32,508 bases of DNA, from contig JBAZKV010000019.1 of assembly GCA_041650635.1 (NCBI GenBank), positions 1 to 32,508 on the forward strand, in the 5' to 3' direction. A program made the translations under genes and the position numbers. The DNA comes from Candidatus Margulisiibacteriota bacterium (lineage in GTDB: Bacteria; Margulisbacteria; WOR-1; JAKLHX01; JBAZKV01). Below are positions 23,071-29,876 of the stretch, one piece after another (position 1 is the first letter of the stretch; each line of letters opens with the position of its first letter). The notes beneath the pieces were generated by a model that was given only the letters and a program-made list of their open reading frames with translations, had not been told where the DNA came from and made no database searches.

Positions 23071-23250
23071 TTATCACTAATCTATCACCAATTTTATCTA
23101 TCCCTAATAACCCGAATGGAAGTATCTCTAATCGCTCTAATGAACCCTAATGACGCGAATCCGGATAAGCGTTATTTGAGTTCATTAGGGTTATTAGAGG
23201 TTTGTCTCATTGGAGTTATTAGTGATAAACCAATTAGCGAGAGATTCGCG
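23071..23250. repeat. Nested inverted repeats in the 339-bp gap upstream of ruvC
   Basis: This gap (22983-23321) holds no gene I can support. It contains an inner inverted repeat CTCTAATGAACCCTAATGA (23135-23153) against TTCATTAGGGTTATTAGAG (23181-23199) with a single bulge. Outer perfect 11-bp arms are TTATCACTAAT (23071-23081) and ATTAGTGATAA (23218-23228). A third pair is CGCGAATC (23154-23161) and GATTCGCG (23243-23250). The words CTAAT, CCCTAAT and ATTAG recur throughout. An 11-mer CACCTGTTATT occurs at 23043-23053 and again at 23715-23725, bracketing the zinc-ribbon gene. Confidence 0.7.
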
Positions 23251-23321
23251 ACACTTAGAAAGCAGAATTCTTATTCAAAACAAAACTCTAATTACCGCAC
23301 TACTATTTACTGAGGATGATA

Positions 23322-23558
23322 CTAATCGGCTCTTCTGTAATTTGAGAGCCTTACCTTTTCTCTTGCTCCTATCGGGAGCGTTCCGTACATTTTTTGCATC
23401 ATATCGGACCTGCTTTTTTCCTGCCTGTGGGTGCAGCCGTCATAGTACTGGCACGGGGTCCCGACCTCTGTTATCTCTTTACATCTAGGACATTTTATCT
23501 GACCGTCTTTAAGCAGCAGTTTGTTGCAGGACGAGCACCTGATCTCTTTTTTGGACAT
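23322..23558 (-). CDS. Small zinc-ribbon protein, Mu Com-like
   Basis: This 78-residue protein has a four-cysteine ribbon near the N-terminus: EIRCSSCNKLLLKDGQIKCP with a second Cys-x2-Cys completing it (Cys8, Cys11, Cys23, Cys26). The pattern and the NKLL...IKCPRC wording are like the Com zinc finger of phage Mu and its many small bacterial relatives. Two further cysteines follow, then a basic tail. I set the start at 23558 because GGAGG lies 6 nt upstream; the open frame goes 10 codons further without support. It stands alone between repeat-rich gaps. A nucleic-acid-binding role is likely from the fold only. Confidence 0.7.
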   Translation of the reverse strand: MSKKEIRCSSCNKLLLKDGQIKCPRCKEITEVGTPCQYYDGCTHRQEKSRSDMMQKMYGTLPIGAREKVRLSNYRRAD

Positions 23559-23753
23559 TTTTGCCTCCGAACAAGTTTTTTTCAACACAACAAGACGCTT
23601 ACATTAGTATATCGAGAGGAATTGCGAAGGATTTCAGCCTATTCTAAACTCGCACAGAAAAATCAAAAAACAAATGTTCTCTGTCTCAAATCCATAAACG
23701 GACCGCATTGTCATCACCTGTTATTGCGATCCGGCAGTTATCAGGTAAAAGGG

Positions 23754-24554
23754 CTACGGTTTTAATATCTCGGCTATACGAAAACCAAAATTAAGGTCTT
23801 GCCGGGCGTAGCTCTCCCTTCCTCTGTAGAAAGCAAGAAGATGATCCGGGTATTCAATAACTCTAAAAGAAGCACCTCGCACAACTCTGCAATCATTATT
23901 ATTCGGATCCGGCCTGGAATTAATAGGATCTATCAGATCCCTGGGATCATAACTGCCATACCAGTCTTTACACCATTCCGTTATATTGCTGGCCATATCA
24001 AATACACCTGAAGGAGTCGCGCCTAAAGGTAAGAAATCAACAGGCAGTGTCTCTCCATTTCTCGTGTTCACACGCCCTTCATACGGCTCATCTCCCCAAG
24101 GATACCTTCTCCCCTCATTTCCCCTTGCCGCATATTCCCATTGAGCCTCGGTCGGAAGACTGAATTTTCTAAGCCCCTCGCCTCCTATTCTCGGCATCTC
24201 TAGCCCGCTTAGAAAATCACAATACCTTTCCGCATCATACCAGCTGATGCCTCCGACCGGATGCATTGCATATTCCGGATCAGCCACAATATTGGGTATG
24301 CTAAATCCCATCAAATGAAGATAACCAAGATATTCACCGTTTGTAACAGGATATTTTCCTATCGCGAATTCGCTTAATTTTACCTGCCTTATCGGTCTGG
24401 TGTCCGAAAAATAATCACTTCCCATTGGGAAAGACCCGCTTGTAAAGTTTATCATTTCAGGGATCCTCAGTTTTATCTCCCCGAATACCGGCCGGAACAA
24501 TACATGTCTAGCTCCCATTCCAGTGATTCTCATCCCGTTTATTACCAAAGCCAT
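23754..24554 (-). CDS. Sulfatase-modifying-factor (FGE/SUMF1) fold protein, not a true formylglycine enzyme
   Basis: This 266-residue protein has FGE-sulfatase fold motifs in order: FPMGSDYFSDTRPIRQVKLS, KYPVTNGEYLGYL, HPVGGISWYDAERYC, FSLPTEAQWEYAARG, YPWGDEPYEGRVN, FDMASNITEWCKDWYG, CRVVRGASF and NFGFRIAE. The active-site cysteines that follow the RVVRG-like segment in genuine FGE are absent, and the usual GNV is SNI. It is probably a catalytically different or ligand-binding member of the fold. There is no signal peptide, so it is likely cytoplasmic. A good AAAGGAGG precedes the ATG. The surrounding DNA looks more AT-rich than its neighbours and is flanked by repeats, which may mean it was acquired. 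Confidence 0.8.
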   Translation of the reverse strand: MALVINGMRITGMGARHVLFRPVFGEIKLRIPEMINFTSGSFPMGSDYFSDTRPIRQVKLSEFAIGKYPVTNGEYLGYLHLMGFSIPNIVADPEYAMHPVGGISWYDAERYCDFLSGLEMPRIGGEGLRKFSLPTEAQWEYAARGNEGRRYPWGDEPYEGRVNTRNGETLPVDFLPLGATPSGVFDMASNITEWCKDWYGSYDPRDLIDPINSRPDPNNNDCRVVRGASFRVIEYPDHLLAFYRGRESYARQDLNFGFRIAEILKP

Positions 24555-24765
24555 ATATTCCTCCTTTACTCGAGCAGAGTTTTCTGCCTTGAGCCCTTAT
24601 GGCAAACCCTCATCTGTACACTATTATCGTATTACCATGCCGGATATTTCATATAATTCCAGGATAATAGAATGGCAGTTTATTGACAGCATTATTGAAA
24701 AGACGGCAGAAGAACCAATACATTATAAATGAGGCGTTCAGCAGTTTAGTCGGAATCAGCGCAAA

Positions 24766-25236
24766 TTATTCCGTCTTCCACCATTCGTCGCTTATTTCGT
24801 CCGCGGGGCCTTCGTCAAAGGCTTCGGGAGGAAAAAGCTCTTCCGGCATTACCCCGAGCCCTACCATCGTGTCTGCAACATAACGGAAAGGAGGGCCGGC
24901 ATGCTTTTTTGTGTCGGGCACTATCTTCATGACCCTTGTTTCGCCGTGAAGCTCATAAAGGGTCAAAGACTCTCTGACCTTTTTCACCTTCAGGTAATCA
25001 AAAGAGTTAACATTGATATAGACCCTGCCGTTCAAAAAAAGCGTCGGGTCTTCTTTGTTCACCGAGACCCGCATTATAAAGCCCTTGCCTTTTTTAAGGA
25101 CCCTTTCTTTTTCGGTCTCAAAATAGATCACATATCCAAGGTCCCAAAGCAGGTTCATCATGTCCCGCTTGTTATAAACTATCCCCTCGTTGACAATGAA
25201 CTGGAGGTCTTTTTTGCTCTTATCGTTCTGCGCCAT
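24766..25236 (-). CDS. Conserved-looking protein of unknown function
   Basis: I do not recognise this 156-residue protein. It has a strong SD (AAAGGAGGGG, 7 nt before ATG) and sound codon use, so it is real. It is soluble, lysine-rich in the first two thirds (LQFIVNEGIVYNKRDMMNLL, ETEKERVLKKGKGF, YINVNSFDYLKVKKVRESL) with alternating hydrophobics suggesting a mixed alpha/beta domain. It ends in an acidic tail (EAFDEGPADEISDEWWKTE). There is no signal peptide, membrane segment or cysteine motif. It lies between trpC and the FGE-fold gene on the same strand, with an 87-bp gap to trpC. Confidence 0.8.
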   Translation of the reverse strand: MAQNDKSKKDLQFIVNEGIVYNKRDMMNLLWDLGYVIYFETEKERVLKKGKGFIMRVSVNKEDPTLFLNGRVYINVNSFDYLKVKKVRESLTLYELHGETRVMKIVPDTKKHAGPPFRYVADTMVGLGVMPEELFPPEAFDEGPADEISDEWWKTE

Positions 25237-25323
25237 TATTGCCCCTCCTTTTACAGCTCTGTCCGCTTACGAGTTATTATACAACCTGAAGACCGGTTTG
25301 CAATATCGCTTTTGCGTTTTTTT

Positions 25324-26109
25324 TCACCCGGATCCTTCAAGTTTTAATTCCCTGATCTTAACTCCCGTATCCGAATGCCTCATAAGCACTTCTCCCACCA
25401 GGACCGCGCAGGCCCCTGCCTTTTTTACGCGCCTGACATCATCGGCAGACTTAATGCCGCTTTCCGAAACAAGGACCGTTTTTCTGCCTGCCGGGATCCT
25501 TGCGGCAAGGCGCTCTGTGGTTGCGAGGTCCACCTTAAAGGTCTTAAGATCGCGGTTGTTTATTCCGATGATCCTGGCCGGGGTCTTTAGCGCTCTTTCC
25601 ATCTCCTCTTCGCTGTGGACCTCCAGCAGCACCCGCATTCCCAGGTTCCTGATTATCTTTATGAACTCCGCAAGTTTTTCGTCATCAAGGACAGCTGCAA
25701 TAAGCAGGATGGCATCTGCCCCGTTCATCCTGGACTCATATATCTGGTCCTCGTCAATTATGAAATCTTTGCGCAGGACAGGTAGCCTGACTGCTTTTGA
25801 CACTTTCTTAAGATCGTCTATGCCGCCTTCAAAATACTTTCCATCGGTAAGCACAGACACCGCGTTTGCTTCCGCTTTCTCGTACTTTTTGGCGGTCTTT
25901 ACGGGGTCAAAGTCCTGACTGATCACCCCAGCGGTGGGAGAAGCCTTTTTAACTTCGGCTATCAGGGCAACGGGCTTTGAGACAGCGGCAAAAAAATCCC
26001 TCGGCGGCGGACTTTTCTTAACAAGCTTCTTAAGGTCCAGCCCCCGCATCTTTATCTTGAGCGCCGTTACCTCCTGCCTTTTGTCAAAGATAATATCGTC
26101 CAGTATCAT
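25324..26109 (-). CDS. trpC: Indole-3-glycerol phosphate synthase
   Basis: Closes the indole ring in tryptophan synthesis, converting carboxyphenylaminodeoxyribulose phosphate to indole-3-glycerol phosphate. This 261-residue TIM barrel shows PVALIAEVKKASPTAG (catalytic Lys), SVLTDGKYFEGG, PVLRKDFIIDEDQIYE (catalytic Lys), VLLEVHSEEE, GINNRDLKTF and LVSESGIKSADD, all family blocks. No other trp gene is adjacent, so the pathway is scattered. It is divergent from rsmH. A TATATT 10 nt before the ATG is a plausible but weak promoter element. Confidence 0.97.
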   Translation of the reverse strand: MILDDIIFDKRQEVTALKIKMRGLDLKKLVKKSPPPRDFFAAVSKPVALIAEVKKASPTAGVISQDFDPVKTAKKYEKAEANAVSVLTDGKYFEGGIDDLKKVSKAVRLPVLRKDFIIDEDQIYESRMNGADAILLIAAVLDDEKLAEFIKIIRNLGMRVLLEVHSEEEMERALKTPARIIGINNRDLKTFKVDLATTERLAARIPAGRKTVLVSESGIKSADDVRRVKKAGACAVLVGEVLMRHSDTGVKIRELKLEGSG

Positions 26110-26131
26110 GAGTAATTAAAATATACCTCAG

Positions 26132-26160
26132 TTGATGAGGCCTTACAAGGCGGGTATAAT
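26132..26160 (+). promoter_or_regulatory. Sigma-70-type promoter for rsmH-ftsL
   Basis: TTGATG (26132-26137), a 17-bp spacer and a perfect TATAAT (26155-26160), then 19 nt to the rsmH ATG. The expected leader is about 12 nt with only a weak GCGGGA as possible SD. Its position rules out the in-frame ATGs at 26132 and 26135 as starts. Confidence 0.7.
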
Positions 26161-26179
26161 CAGAGTTGCGGGATCAAAA

Positions 26180-27100
26180 ATGAATTACCACACCCCTGTT
26201 CTGCTTAAAGAATCTGCCGACCTGTTAGTAAGCGGCAAAGAAGGCTTTTATGTGGATGCCACGGCGGGAGGCGGCGGACACAGCGTTGAGATACTTAAAA
26301 GGATCGTTCCGTCCGGAAAGCTTGTGGCCTTTGACCGCGACGAAGAATCCCATGAGCAGCTGGCAATAAAACTGCGGCAGGAGGGTCTTGAAGATTATTG
26401 TATATCCGTACATGACAATTTTTCTTCGCTAAAAGAACATTTGGCCCTAATGAACATTAAAAAGATCTCGGGGATCCTTTTTGATCTCGGCGTTTCTTCT
26501 AGACAGATAGACGAACCCTTTAGGGGGTTCAGTTATATGAAGGACGGTCCGCTTGATATGAGAATGGACCAAAGATCTGCCGTGACCGCCGAACAGGTCC
26601 TTAACTCGGCTTCCGGAAAGGACCTGGAAGCCATTTTGAGGAACTATGGCGAAGAAAGGATGGCAAAAAGGATCATTAACAGCATTGTTTCTTCAAGGCC
26701 GCTTTCTTCAACCTCCGAGCTCTGCGGCGCCGTAAGGCGCGCTGTGCCAAAGCCCATGTCAATGGCGGCCTGTGTCAGGGTCTTTCAGGCCCTGCGCATA
26801 CATGTTAATAAAGAACTGGAAAGTCTTGAAACAGCTCTTGCTGACGCTGTGAAGCTGCTTGAAAAGGGCTCAAGGATAGTTGTAATATCTTACCACAGCC
26901 TTGAGGACCGCATAGTCAAGCAGTTCTTCAGAACTCAGTCGCTGGACTGCATTTGCGATAACAGGGCGCCAAAGTGCACCTGCAGCCATAAAAAGGCCCT
27001 TAAGATACTGACAAAAAAGCCCGTGTGCGCTTCGCGTCGGGAGGTCTTAGAAAATCCCCGGGCAAGGAGCGCTAAACTGCGCGCAGCGGAAAGGATGTAA
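26180..27100 (+). CDS. rsmH: 16S rRNA (cytosine-1402-N4) methyltransferase RsmH (MraW)
   Basis: Methylates C1402 in the ribosomal P-site region of 16S rRNA. The 306 residues start MNYHTPVLLKESADLL, the family's canonical N-terminus, followed by the SAM loop VDATAGGGGHSVEILKR, FDRDEES, GILFDLGVSSRQID, GFSYMKDGPLDMRMD, VFQALRIHVNKELESLE and the C-terminal ISYHSLEDRIVKQFF. The upstream promoter supports this start over the longer frame. It is followed after 2 bp by ftsL, the usual first pair of the division/cell-wall cluster. Confidence 0.97.
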   Translation: MNYHTPVLLKESADLLVSGKEGFYVDATAGGGGHSVEILKRIVPSGKLVAFDRDEESHEQLAIKLRQEGLEDYCISVHDNFSSLKEHLALMNIKKISGILFDLGVSSRQIDEPFRGFSYMKDGPLDMRMDQRSAVTAEQVLNSASGKDLEAILRNYGEERMAKRIINSIVSSRPLSSTSELCGAVRRAVPKPMSMAACVRVFQALRIHVNKELESLETALADAVKLLEKGSRIVVISYHSLEDRIVKQFFRTQSLDCICDNRAPKCTCSHKKALKILTKKPVCASRREVLENPRARSAKLRAAERM

Positions 27101-27102
27101 AA

Positions 27103-27378
27103 ATGAGAGCCAAAGCGCTCATCTTTCTCTTTGTCTTTATCTCGATGACCATGATCCACTTGTGGCTGAACTCCTATATTATTTCTGCGGGCTACAGAAG
27201 CAATGAACTTGCAAAGGAACTGAACGAGATCAGGGGAAAGAACCGGCAGCGGATGGCAGAGATCGCTTCCGCCTCCCACCTTGGCAAGATCGAGGCCAAG
27301 GCACGTTCACAGCTTAATATGGTATATCCGGAAAAGGTCAATTTTATCGTCATAACCGGGGAAGCCCAGCATAAGTAG
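27103..27378 (+). CDS. ftsL: FtsL-like divisome protein
   Basis: This 91-residue bitopic protein has a short basic N-terminus, one membrane helix (ALIFLFVFISMTMIHLWL), a predicted coiled coil (RSNELAKELNEIRGKNRQRM) and a short C-terminal segment with KIEAKARSQLNMVYPEKVNF, where a position-specific Ala/Leu-Asn-Met pattern resembles FtsL. Sequence conservation in this family is low, so the call rests on topology plus placement 2 bp after rsmH. An AAAGGA inside the end of rsmH serves as SD. The cluster ends here: instead of ftsI, the next gene is convergent, 1 bp from the ftsL stop. Confidence 0.82.
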   Translation: MRAKALIFLFVFISMTMIHLWLNSYIISAGYRSNELAKELNEIRGKNRQRMAEIASASHLGKIEAKARSQLNMVYPEKVNFIVITGEAQHK

Positions 27379-27379
27379 C

Positions 27380-28297
27380 TTATCTTTCGTCGCTTAACCT
27401 AAAGCCGAACAGCTGAGTATTTTTGCTGTCAGGATTAATGATGAGTCCGTAGTCAAATATCAGATAAGGAAAAGTGGCGGTAGCCCCGGCAGTAAAGCGG
27501 TCCTTTGTCCACCCCCCCCTCAGCACAAGGCCGTTGGTGATCTTAGATTCAACTCCGTAATGCATAAAAGTGGTGGCCCCGTTGGGCGATTTGAGGTCCC
27601 TGAACTCGCCTTCCGCCACTATCTTGGCATTCTTCATGGTCTCCGGACTCAGGCAAAGACCCAGCCTTACAGAGGTTGAAACCGGAACATTGTTCTTGAC
27701 AAGGTCCTGTAAAAGGATACCGGCGGTAAGCTCACTGGAAAGGCCCGCTTTTAGTCCCGCGTCCGCCGTCCAGCCCCTTTGTGAAGAAGAAGCAAGATCA
27801 TAGGCAACATTCTTTTGAGTTATACCCCAGCTGATGCCGTTGTCGCCCATCGTGCCGAAGGAGATCGCGGTGACACCGCTTTTCTGCCCGGCCTTGTCCT
27901 CTTTTCTCCAATAGGCAAACCCGACCTGTTTTGTGGCAAAAGAATATGAATCGTTAATGTTGTTCTGGTCCGTATTGACATCCATGTAGTTCTTGATGAA
28001 CTGCGTGGCAGCTGTGGACAGGCCCGCCGGATTATAATAGACTGCATCGCTGTCGTCCGCCACCGAAACAAAAGCCCCTCCCATGCCCAAAGCGCGTACG
28101 CCTATGCCGTCCTTAAGAACGGAATCAAGAAAAGGATCTGCATGTGAAGCAGAGGCCAAAACCCAAAATCCTAAGCACAAAACACTAAATAAACCTAAAA
28201 TCCTAAGCACAAAACTTTCTCTTGTGGTTTTAAATTTTGAATTTTGGATTTGTTTAGGATTTAGAATTTTGGATTTAGGGTTTCTGGCTTTTGTCAT
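27380..28297 (-). CDS. PorV/UPF0164-like outer-membrane beta-barrel protein with a repeat-encoded signal peptide
   Basis: The mature protein (from about ADPFLDS) has the PorV/PorQ/UPF0164 signature GVRALGMGGAFVSVADDSDA followed by VYYNPAGLS, then about 250 residues of alternating beta strands ending in LFGFRLSDER, as in FadL-like barrels. Relatives are outer-membrane proteins used in secretion or of unknown role. The start is uncertain. ATG at 28297 or 28306 gives a long polar leader of repeat-derived residues. GTG at 28210 gives a neat 24-residue signal peptide (MLRILGLFSVLCLGFWVLAS, then ASHA). Either way the signal peptide is encoded by the direct repeat at 28165-28215. The stop lies 1 bp from the convergent ftsL stop. 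Confidence 0.8.
   Translation of the reverse strand: MTKARNPKSKILNPKQIQNSKFKTTRESFVLRILGLFSVLCLGFWVLASASHADPFLDSVLKDGIGVRALGMGGAFVSVADDSDAVYYNPAGLSTAATQFIKNYMDVNTDQNNINDSYSFATKQVGFAYWRKEDKAGQKSGVTAISFGTMGDNGISWGITQKNVAYDLASSSQRGWTADAGLKAGLSSELTAGILLQDLVKNNVPVSTSVRLGLCLSPETMKNAKIVAEGEFRDLKSPNGATTFMHYGVESKITNGLVLRGGWTKDRFTAGATATFPYLIFDYGLIINPDSKNTQLFGFRLSDER
28165..28283. repeat. Word-like AT-rich repeats covering the 5' end of the PorV-like gene
   Basis: The 19-mer AAAATCCTAAGCACAAAAC occurs exactly twice (28165-28183 and 28197-28215), 32 bp apart. The 13-mer GAATTTTGGATTT occurs at 28239-28251 and 28264-28276, and variants of CCTAAA/TTTAGG fill the rest. Because 32 is not a multiple of 3, the two 19-mers are read in different frames in the gene, and both give hydrophobic residues. 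Such CCTAAA-rich patches are reminiscent of the other word repeats here (CCCTAAT at 23071-23250, CCCTATA in lipA). Confidence 0.75.
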
Positions 28298-28319
28298 TTC
28301 GATCATATAATTGTATACT
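28291..28319 (+). promoter_or_regulatory. Sigma-70-type promoter for gltX, predicted leaderless
   Basis: TTGTCA (28291-28296), a 17-bp spacer and TATACT (28314-28319), with the gltX ATG exactly 6 nt later and no SD. This layout is identical to ruvC and the radical SAM gene. The -35 box lies within the first codons of the divergent PorV-like gene if that gene starts at 28297. Confidence 0.7.
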
Positions 28320-28325
28320 AATAAC

Positions 28326-29777
28326 ATGGATTCGGCAATCAACAAGGTCAAGGTCCGCTTTGCTCCCTCCCCCACCGGCTATCTGCACATGGGAGGGGCC
28401 AGGACCTCTCTATACAACTGGCTGTTCGCCAGGAAAAACAGGGGCGTTTTTCTTCTTCGGATCGAGGACACTGATAACGCCCGCTCTACAAAGGAGGCTG
28501 TGCAGGCCATCCTTGACGGCCTCTCCTGGCTCGGCATGGACTGGGACGAGGGCCCCTTTTATCAGACACAAAGGCTTGACCTGTACGGGGACTTTGCGGG
28601 CAAACTGCTTGAAAGCGGCAGGGCATACAAATGCTTCTGCACAAGCGAGGAACTTGCCGCCCAGCGCAAAGAAGCCGAGTCAAAAAAAGAAGCGCCCATG
28701 TACAACGGCCGCTGCAGGGGCCTTAACAGGGAACAGATCTCGGCGCTGGAGGCAGAGGGCAAAAAATGCGTTCTGCGCTTTAAGACCCCCAAAAGCGGGA
28801 CCACTGTGGTAAGCGACATGATCAGGGGCGATGTAAAGTTCGAGAACCTGCTCCTGGATGATTTTGTCATCGTAAAGTCCGACGGCTTCCCGACCTATAA
28901 TTTTGCCGCGGTGGTAGATGACCATCTTATGGACATCAGCCATGTGATAAGGGGGGACGACCATCTTTCAAACACTCCAAGACAGGTCCTTATGTACGAA
29001 GCCTTTGGTTTTTCGCTGCCAAAATTCGCCCACATACCGATGATCCTTGGAAAAGACAAAGCCCGTCTTTCAAAACGGCATGGAGCAACTTCCGTAATAG
29101 CCTACAAGGACATGGGCTATCTTCCGGAAGCCATGGTCAATTACCTGGCGCGCCTGGGCTGGGGCCACGGCGATCAGGAAGTATTCAGTGTTGACGAATT
29201 GATAGAGCTTTTTGACATAGAAAGGGTGAGCAAGACGCCTGCGGTGTTCGACATGGACAAACTTGACTGGTTAAACTCGATCTACATCAAACAGTCGCCC
29301 CCGCAGAGGATCGTCCTGATGACAAAACCGTTCCTTGAGGCCGCGTATCCTTCATATAAAGAACTGGAGAAAACCCCCGAAGGCAGGGAAAAGATAGAAA
29401 AAATAGTCGTTTGTCTGCTTGAAAGGATGAAAACACTTAAGGATATAGTGGCTCTCTCTGACTTCTTCTTCCTGGACGAGATAACCTATGACCAGAAAGC
29501 GATCGAAAAGCATATGAAGGAAGAAGGGGTAAAAGAGATACTGTCAAAGCTCGGCAGCGCCCTTAAGAGCGTTAACCCCTTTACAAAGGATAATATCGAA
29601 ACCGCCTTCAGGGGGCTTGCCGCAGAGCTCGGCATAAAAGCCGGTAAAGTCATCCATCCCGCAAGGGTGGCCCTTACAGGAAGGTCCGATTCCCCGCCGA
29701 TGTTCGATACCGTCGAAATAATCGGCAAAGAAGTGTGCCTAAAAAGGCTTGAGAAAGCTTTTCAACTGCTTCAATAA
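28326..29777 (+). CDS. gltX: Glutamyl-tRNA synthetase
   Basis: Charges tRNA-Glu (and perhaps tRNA-Gln, if the indirect amidation route is used). The 483 residues form a class I synthetase with RFAPSPTGYLHMGGARTSLY (the HIGH-like motif is HMGG), LRIEDTDNARS, SDGFPTYNFAAVVDDHLMDI, HVIRGDDHLSNTP and the KMSKS-like DKARLSKRHGA. The C-terminal anticodon-binding region ends with HPARVALTGRSDSPPMFDTV, typical of bacterial GltX. I start at 28326 since a TTGTCA-17-TATACT promoter ends 6 nt before it; the frame opens 5 codons earlier but lies within the -10 region. Confidence 0.97.
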   Translation: MDSAINKVKVRFAPSPTGYLHMGGARTSLYNWLFARKNRGVFLLRIEDTDNARSTKEAVQAILDGLSWLGMDWDEGPFYQTQRLDLYGDFAGKLLESGRAYKCFCTSEELAAQRKEAESKKEAPMYNGRCRGLNREQISALEAEGKKCVLRFKTPKSGTTVVSDMIRGDVKFENLLLDDFVIVKSDGFPTYNFAAVVDDHLMDISHVIRGDDHLSNTPRQVLMYEAFGFSLPKFAHIPMILGKDKARLSKRHGATSVIAYKDMGYLPEAMVNYLARLGWGHGDQEVFSVDELIELFDIERVSKTPAVFDMDKLDWLNSIYIKQSPPQRIVLMTKPFLEAAYPSYKELEKTPEGREKIEKIVVCLLERMKTLKDIVALSDFFFLDEITYDQKAIEKHMKEEGVKEILSKLGSALKSVNPFTKDNIETAFRGLAAELGIKAGKVIHPARVALTGRSDSPPMFDTVEIIGKEVCLKRLEKAFQLLQ

Positions 29778-29876
29778 TCGTTTTTCCCAAAACCCGGCAT
29801 TCTCCGCAAAAAAGTGAAATTTCTGTTTTTTTGAACCGACATTGTCTTGTATCGGATCTTGTGAAAGGAGTATTCT

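Noticed and set aside
22983..23321. CRISPR array in the repeat-rich gap
   Set aside because: The repeated words vary in length and spacing and lie on both strands; there are no regular spacers and no cas genes.
23754..24554. Target protein of a diversity-generating retroelement
   Set aside because: The FGE fold is a common DGR target, but the C-terminal segment shows no enrichment of AAY-type codons, no template repeat was seen nearby and there is no reverse transcriptase in the window.
29806..29834. A/T-rich imperfect palindrome after gltX as an intrinsic terminator
   Set aside because: The stem would be almost all A-T with two mismatches and no GC-rich core; a T-run alone is not enough.
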